Part shown: positions 57,938-64,000 of the stretch, in pieces
Numbering within the stretch: position 1 is the stretch's first letter
How the letters are laid out: each line of letters starts with the position of its first letter
The notes under the pieces: model-generated
Seen by the model: only the letters and a program-made list of their open reading frames with translations
What the model was told of the DNA's origin: nothing
Databases searched by the model: none
Assembly (NCBI GenBank): GCA_964035545.1
Contig: OZ037767.1
Span: 16,177,498 to 16,241,497, forward strand
From: Bugula neritina
Lineage: Eukaryota > Bryozoa > Gymnolaemata > Cheilostomatida > Bugulidae
Reading direction: 5' to 3'
DNA: 64,000 nucleotides
Made by a program: the position numbers and the translations under genes

Positions 57938-60900
57938 GTGGGTTACAGTAAATAACACAATATATCATGTCATAGGCTTGCATATGATTTTCTCATTATC
58001 ATCTAGGAGTTGTCTGATCTATTTCTATGAAAAGCTAACAATACTGTATATTCTATGTGAACTCTGGTTACTAACTTGTGGATAAGGATAGTATTTTAAC
58101 TAATTATTTAAATTCAATTTAAATGCTCCCACTTTTTGTACCTTCTATAACCCTCTATAATTTTATATAATTGAGTTTTGTTAATCATTGTACTTGAAGT
58201 TAAAGTTTTGGCATCTAAAAGGGTGGCTATCATAATTATTGAGTACTTTGCTTAGTAATTACCAATAAGTCATCACTTTTATTAGCAGACAACATTTTAC
58301 CTATGCAGTATTTTTCTACTTCTCAGATTGATCTGGCATCTTTTCATGAATCGATCGATCTGAGACGGTGATTGTGTAATAGCCTGTGGTCTATATATAT
58401 GAATGTGTGTTGATGAGTGATGAGTATCTATTTGAGTATTTGTCAAGGACATAGCTGTGTGTGTGGATGGAGTATTTCATTACTTGAGACATCATATTAT
58501 ATTAGACTTCCTGTATACTAAACAGAGATAACACACTGAATAATATATTGTAGGAAAGATCACTATGACATAACAGACCCCACTGCTCTACCTGTCGCAA
58601 AGCATGGAGACCCGCTGGAATATAAATCTCCACCCAAACCTGCACCCATGCCTTGCGATGTGTGTAAAGATGGAACAGAAGCTGCCACGTTCTGTGTCGA
58701 CAGTCAAAAGAGGTTGTGTCAGCAGCATCAAGAAGTGAGTCTTTCTTATATCATTTCTCAAGATTGGTTACTAAACTAGTTCTGGTTTGTGTGTAGAATA
58801 TTATTGAAAAGAAATGTTGAGTCTGTGTGACTTTTTATACTAAACACACAGTTTCACAGTGCAGTGAGTCAACTATGACAGACGTGTTGGTGAAAATACA
58901 ACTAGCTAAACTGTTGACCTTTATTATACAGACTCACAGAGAGCTGATGGGAGATAGACATCAGTTTATTGACATTGAGGTCTACAGAGCTTCTCCCCAA
59001 AGATATACTATAACCGAATGTGAACATCATAAACAGGAACAGCTGACAGAAGTGTGTTCCAAGTGTCACCAGATATTCTGTACGAGATGTGATATGAGGA
59101 CTGGCTGTAAGGATAAGACAGGTATTTACTTGCTGTTTCTATTTTTGTAGAAAGAAACTGGGAAATATTACACGAACCTGTTATTGATTATTTTATCATT
59201 AGAATAATTTATGTAACAGCAAAAGAAGATGTAGGTTTTTCAGATTGAGTTGATATGAATATTGAAACTAGATCTTGTGAAAGAAATTGAAAAAGACTTG
59301 CTAACGGCTGGAGGTATTTTTCAGCATTAAGGTTTGTGTGAGACAGAAGTGGATAGTGCAGCAGTTTATATTTTCACTGTTATGTTGAATATTCAGTATA
59401 TTTCATCCTTCAAGTGTCTGTTTCCTTGATAAGATGGTATAGACATAACTTTAACTCACCGGTGTCCCACCTTTTTCAAACCAATCCGCTTTTTTATAAG
59501 TGTTTTCTATGAAGTTTCCCCCTTTTAAGAAACACTATTTTATATTTATAAAAAAAATCTGGGACAGGTTCTTTTCCCTAATAATTCTTTGAGTGTAAGA
59601 AAAGTCACTTAGTTTTTGACATGGAACAGTGTCTGCAACAACTTCAGTTATTAGCTTTGAAAGCATTGATGCTGCTATTAAAAGCTGTGAGTTGATGATT
59701 ATATTATATAACTCATTTATTTTAGATTCAGATGTTTTAGTGGAGCAAATATATCTACTAGGTATGCAGTAAATTGTTTATAGGGATCAGTTTGACCGGC
59801 TGCAAAAAATTTCCTGTTGTTTTTTGCTTTAAAGAAACTTTTTAACCTGAATATTAGACACATGGATGTAGAAGTAAACTTAGATTATAGAGTGTAGTGT
59901 GGATAAATTAGTGAACTACATAAAACGGAGGTTTTATAGTTATACATATACATGTAACTTAGAATACAAGGGAAGCGCTTAGAGAGCTGAAAAAAACTGT
60001 GTGAGTTTTTTAAAAATCAAAACCCCTTTTAAGCCCAAATTCTACACAAGGAGGAGCTCCCCTGAGGTTGGAGCTACTGCTTTAAATTTTTTAACTACAT
60101 TATTCCAAGTGCAGTGAATAATGAGCTAACCATGTGACATCTTTCTAGAATGTCCCTTTGTGTAAATTAGTGCTAGAGAAAGGTCACCTATGATCAACTC
60201 AGATAGCAATACTTGAGACAGAGTATAACTGTTTAGTAATTACATAGTATGTGTATAGTGATACATCATCTACCTGTAGTCGCAGATAGTAGGTGTACAA
60301 TATCATATCTAAAAGTATATTACTTTTATTAATAGTGTGATTTTATTTATACAGAAGAGACAGTAGCATTCCATGACTTGGCATCTTTGAGTGATTTGTC
60401 TTGTGAGTTACGAGAAAGTCTGACTGGTGGAATAGAGACTCTGTCTGAGAAAGTTGCAGAGTTGAATGACATCTCAAAGGATGCCTGGAAAGAACTGAGT
60501 AAAATAGAAGATGAAGTGCAGAAGATGGTTGCCAGAGTAAACGCTGTAGCTGATGCTCAGGTATGCTGACATGGTGATGTCATCTAATGTATTTCTGTTT
60601 GTCTGAAATTAGGTTTTGCATTTGGTCTTTCAGTTGTAATCAGAAATGAATTTCATTTGTCATTAAAATTAACTGGCCATTAAAGCATTATCATTCTGTG
60701 TGCAGGTAGCAGTAGTCATTCATCACATGTAAGCCTAGGGCCACACGGTGCGTATTTTCGCATGCGAAAATTGAAATCACAAGTAGCAAAGGTGTCCACT
60801 GTACGCGTTGATAAAACATTCGCACTTGTCGCTCAGCATTCTCAACGCAAGTGCGAATCGTCTCTATCGTCGTCACTTAATTGGCTGGTAGTTATTCAGC

Positions 60901-63831
60901 GAGCCCAATTTCTCTATTTTAGTGCTACATTCCAGTAAATTGCGTTTTATTAAAAGCGAGTGCGATTTAAAAATGAAAGCTTCATTTATCACGCATCACT
61001 GGCGCTAGGCTTACTCAGTGCAGAGGAACCTGCATGTCAATACAGATGACTCAATCATCCTTCTGCAACTGTCAATCAATCACTCAGAGAGAGGTTGGCG
61101 GTGTGAGTGATTGACAGGTGTCAGGAGGAGGAGACTAGTCACATTATGTACTAACTCTCTGCTGTGTATTATGAAGTGTCACGTGACTGAGTCATTGTCT
61201 ACTCAGTGTGAAAATCTGTCACTTTCATTTCAAGTGTAGATGTTGTGAGGTGCAGATGTGGTCATCCTGTGTTACTATTTATTAGATAGAAAAGATTAGA
61301 AAGAGAGCTACAAACCTGAGGCTAGAAATATATGGATATTTGAAGAGCTGCACACAGATAGTGGATAATTATAGAATAGAGCTGGCCCTGAGTAAGACAA
61401 TGGGCAGACAGTCTCTGCTGGACACAGTACAACACGCAGTTGATAAGTTCAATGATGCAAGGATTGTGAGAGACTACAAAAAGATGAGTGGGAAGATGGA
61501 AAAGGCTACAGATATTGGTGTAATAGAGAAGTGTGTACTTCCAGACAGCATCTTGGTACCAACATGTAGGTGGAGTCTATAAATAGTAACACGTACTAAC
61601 TATAAATAACTTTCTGCCTGTAATCAGTTAAATTGCTTTCATTGAATATTTGAATAGTAGAATAACGAGAAGCCTCTGATAATTTGAAAAGTAGATAGAG
61701 TTTATTTATTAGAGGATTGAGTTTTGTTCTACTCTCACATTATGAGACATTTCTGCAGTGTTTCAAAGTTTATGATGTATAAGTGAGCTGCTAAACTGTG
61801 TTATGCTGACTACCTGCTGTCAGTATTAACAAAATATTCTCACTTAGACCTGTGCATCACGCAGCAACTTGTAGTAAATACAGAATGCTTGTATTTAAAA
61901 CATCTTTTCATTTCAAGTTTGAAAAGCTGTTCCCCACCTCCTCAGGTGATGAGATTCTCAAGTTATAGTATTGTTATTTTGTTGTTGCAGACAGTGAAGA
62001 CAGTGTGGGGCTGAAGCTGCTGCAGCCACCATCTTCTCTACAGTCTGATGGACTTCCTGTATGTGACTGGTGTCCCTCAGTAAACATCTCAGCTGATGGA
62101 CATGTGTTGTGTCGGACACCAGGAGGTGTAGAAATAAGAAATAGAGACACTCTGGATACTATCAGCTCAGTGAAGAACACCAGCACTACAGAGTGGTGGG
62201 AGATAATCCAACCTGAAGGGGTGATCGTTGGCAGCTGGTATAACAAGAAGGAGAAAACAGCTGAAGTCTCACTTCTTGATCCGAACTCCTTTGAAAAGTC
62301 TCGCTCTGTCTACAAGCTGTCAGTAGATGGACTCTTTCCTTACTGTAGAATAGCTCAGCACCTCTCTCTGGTGTATATTGTAGACTGTGAAAAGAAACAG
62401 CTGGTAGTCTGTAATCTAGTTGACAATAAAATACAGAAGTTTCCTCTTCCTGAGATGAAGTACCCTGACCCTGTATGCATCCTCCCAGACTCAACTCTCC
62501 TCATAGGAGACTTCACTGCAGATGGTACAGTGAGAAGATATAAAGTGGAGAACACAACTCTCACTCTAATGTGGGGGTTTCCTCACACCTCAGAACCAAC
62601 TGGTATTTCCTTTGATCCAACATCTGAACTGATTCACATCTGTACACTGGAAGGACCTCTCCTCATCCTCTCACTTGAAGGTAAATACTGTGTTTATTAT
62701 AGTAAGTTTAGTTATTTTATATATAATTATGCTGTAATAAATAATATATTTTATTAATTAACAGTAAACAACTTCCACTCATAAGATATATTATGATATT
62801 GTTCGTATATATCAAGTCAATGTTGTGATTTTTAGCTTAAAGTTGTGTAATAAAGACTGTAACATGTTGATAGTAGATGTTACATTCTTCATCACATGAC
62901 TTGTAGCTAATAATAATATTAGTGAATAATACTGCCTCCCTACAATAAGTTTATTTCCAGCTGTAGTAACATGCAGGATGTAAGCACAGGTAAAAGTGTA
63001 TATTATATATTGTATAGGTTTAAGGTGTACTCTGTGTAGTGTGCAGTGAGCTCTTAGTAAACTTTCCATTCAGTCTTCTATTTCAAGGGTTCACCTGGTA
63101 GTGTAGAAGATAGGGACTCCACACTGCCAAGTGCTGCAAGGGGTTCAAACCCACCCATCAGCATGTCTATAGTTAGTATACTATGGAAGTGTTTTACAGT
63201 AATTTTAGAGGTGCTCAGTCTAGCAACTGTACAGACTGCCAACTACACATGAGTTATGAGTTTTAGTTTGACTTCAGTCTAGTGCTGCAACTGTTTTGGT
63301 CATCAGATAATTTAAAGATAAATAATTTAATACTTTTTGACCCGCCATCACTGAGACTATTGTAATTTGATGATGGCTGGTAGACAGTGTTTGCTGGTGG
63401 GACTCAGGTGGCTGTAGTTGGTTCTTGTCAAGTATTTAATATACATGTGATAATGTTCGAATAGCTGCAGTAGTATGAGAAGTAGACATGCATGTGGGCG
63501 TGTTCTTGCTAAAGACCGCAGGCTAAGTTTGTGGGTCAAGGTCAATACATTAGTATAATGAGACACTATTTTCTGCTCTGTTTGAATATTTACTTCATGC
63601 ATATAACCTGCTTAGTTCCATCTTTAAAGGAAGTCTGTCTGTTTTTCTCAATGCATACCACCTGCTACAAAAATGTTATTATTTACAGGTCAACTGGTGC
63701 TAACAGTTCCCAGAGAAAGTCTTGGTGTGAGTAATGACTGGGTGTGGGTGAATGACATTGCTGTGTATAACAGAGACACAGTGTTTCTAGCATGTGGTGA
63801 TAGTCTAAAGAGATACACAATAAAATACTAA
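57750..63831 (+). CDS. TRIM-like RING/B-box E3 ligase candidate B (625 aa)
   Basis: Seven exons: 57750-57937, 58554-58734, 58932-59121, 60355-60560, 61286-61565, 61991-62680, 63689-63831; GT-AG throughout, all phases as in gene A. Domain order is the same: C3HC4 RING, two B-boxes, coiled coil, propeller. The N-terminus is two residues longer (MAGNESRT) and RING residues after that are identical to gene A. The B-box exons differ by a few residues (THRE for NHRE, CTRC for CMRC). The propeller exon differs at about one residue in six. Role as an E3 ligase is inferred from the family. No broken codon or splice site; both copies look functional. Confidence 0.88.
58554..58734 (+). CDS. TRIM B exon 2, first B-box
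   Basis: Same splice sites as gene A; one residue difference seen (TALPV for TTLPV). Confidence 0.9.
58932..59121 (+). CDS. TRIM B exon 3, second B-box
   Basis: Starts THRELMGDRH. CSKCHQIFCTRC keeps every zinc ligand although the residue between the cysteines differs from gene A. Confidence 0.9.
60355..60560 (+). CDS. TRIM B exon 4, coiled coil part 1
   Basis: Two charge-altering differences from gene A: VAELND for VAKLND and EVQKMV for EVKKMV. Same boundaries and phase. Confidence 0.88.
60723..61016. mobile_element. MITE copy lacking its right terminal repeat
   Basis: Same insertion as 45836-46190. After CACTGGCGCTA, where gene A continues with the right arm, gene B passes directly to GGCTTACTCAG, the flanking DNA. 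The lost segment is bounded by CTA in gene A, so a deletion through 3-bp homology is likely. Confidence 0.88.
61286..61565 (+). CDS. TRIM B exon 5, coiled coil part 2
   Basis: Same boundaries as gene A. Differences cluster in one stretch: DARIVRDYKKMSGKMEKATD against DAGIVREYKEMSEKIKKATD. Confidence 0.85.
61991..62680 (+). CDS. TRIM B exon 6, beta-propeller region
   Basis: Same length as in gene A (690 bases, no indels), but about 38 of 230 residues differ, in clusters such as VCDWCPS for VRGQCVS and GFPHTSEP for EFRHISDP. The conserved PVCILPDSTLLIGDF and PTGISFDPTSELIHICTL blocks remain. Confidence 0.87.
63066..63446 (+). mobile_element. SINE-like insertion in intron 6 of gene B
   Basis: About 380 bases absent from gene A, where AGTAAACTCTC runs directly into TATGTGATAATG. 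It has a perfect RNA polymerase III B-box, GGTTCAAACCC, at 63142-63152, and an A-box-like TGGTAGTGTAG about 45 bases upstream. The tail part (GATGGCTGGTAGACAGTG...) is unrelated to tRNA. A tRNA-derived SINE is the best fit. Confidence 0.6.
63689..63831 (+). CDS. TRIM B exon 7, last propeller blade
   Basis: Acceptor TATTATTTACAG, stop TAA. Reads VSNDWVWVNDIAVYN where gene A has VSGRVLDIAVYN, and lacks one CG pair of residues later (LACGDSLK). So the length differs by small in-frame indels only. Confidence 0.88.
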
Positions 63832-64000
63832 ACTTATCAGCTACAGTTTACTAATAATCAGCTCAGTGAGGTACTGAGAGATGAAATGGATAATATTTGT
63901 CATCAGCATAATTATATTTATTACAATTCAATACACACACTCATAATAGTGTCAGGTATATTATATTGTGTGATTCATTTACACTGTAATTATACTTCTG

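Overview
This is nuclear DNA from an animal. It is AT-rich, its genes are split by short GT-AG introns, and it carries remnants of Ty3/gypsy and LINE retroelements and many foldback or MITE-like repeats. Two tandem RING/B-box/propeller genes with moderately sized introns would suit an early-branching marine metazoan such as a sponge. That placement is inference; no diagnostic marker gene is present.

Layout. 0-3.9 kb: a decayed Ty3/gypsy gag-protease remnant (minus strand) lies against a fragment of BUB1 3' flanking DNA. 4.5-16.4 kb: the 3' three quarters or so of a mitotic-checkpoint kinase gene of the BUB1 family (minus strand). I read 16 exons; they cover everything except the expected N-terminal TPR/GLEBS part. 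Most longer introns of this gene, and one exon, are filled by a different tandem repeat each, the largest about 3.4 kb. 16.4-37.3 kb: gene-poor AT-rich DNA with a dispersed repeat, a small inverted-repeat element, two LINE tails, a tRNA-like SINE head, a 300-bp palindrome and simple repeats. 37.3-39.6 kb: a tandemly duplicated small gene with a textbook CCAAT/TATA/initiator promoter. Copy 2 encodes 78 aa; copy 1 is cut off by the duplication junction. 41.8-42.4 kb: a LINE endonuclease fragment. 42.8-48.6 kb and 57.75-63.83 kb: two intact seven-exon TRIM-like genes (621 and 625 aa) in direct tandem. 49.5-56.5 kb, between them: dispersed repeats, a second copy of the last two BUB1 exons (51.5-53.7 kb) interrupted by a 690-bp foldback element, a copy of TRIM intron 3 sequence and a copy of TRIM intron 1 sequence.

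Function. The BUB1-family kinase should act at kinetochores in the spindle checkpoint. Its middle region has five ABBA-type motifs, three of them in exact 66-bp repeats, followed directly by a KEN box; this predicts unusually multivalent Cdc20 binding. The TRIM-like pair are probable E3 ubiquitin ligases. Their RING and B-box exons are almost identical, whereas the propeller exon has diverged mainly by amino-acid-changing differences, as expected if that domain recognises a changing ligand. Nothing in the window links these genes in one pathway. The shared theme is structural: recent duplication, tandem-repeat growth and foldback elements.
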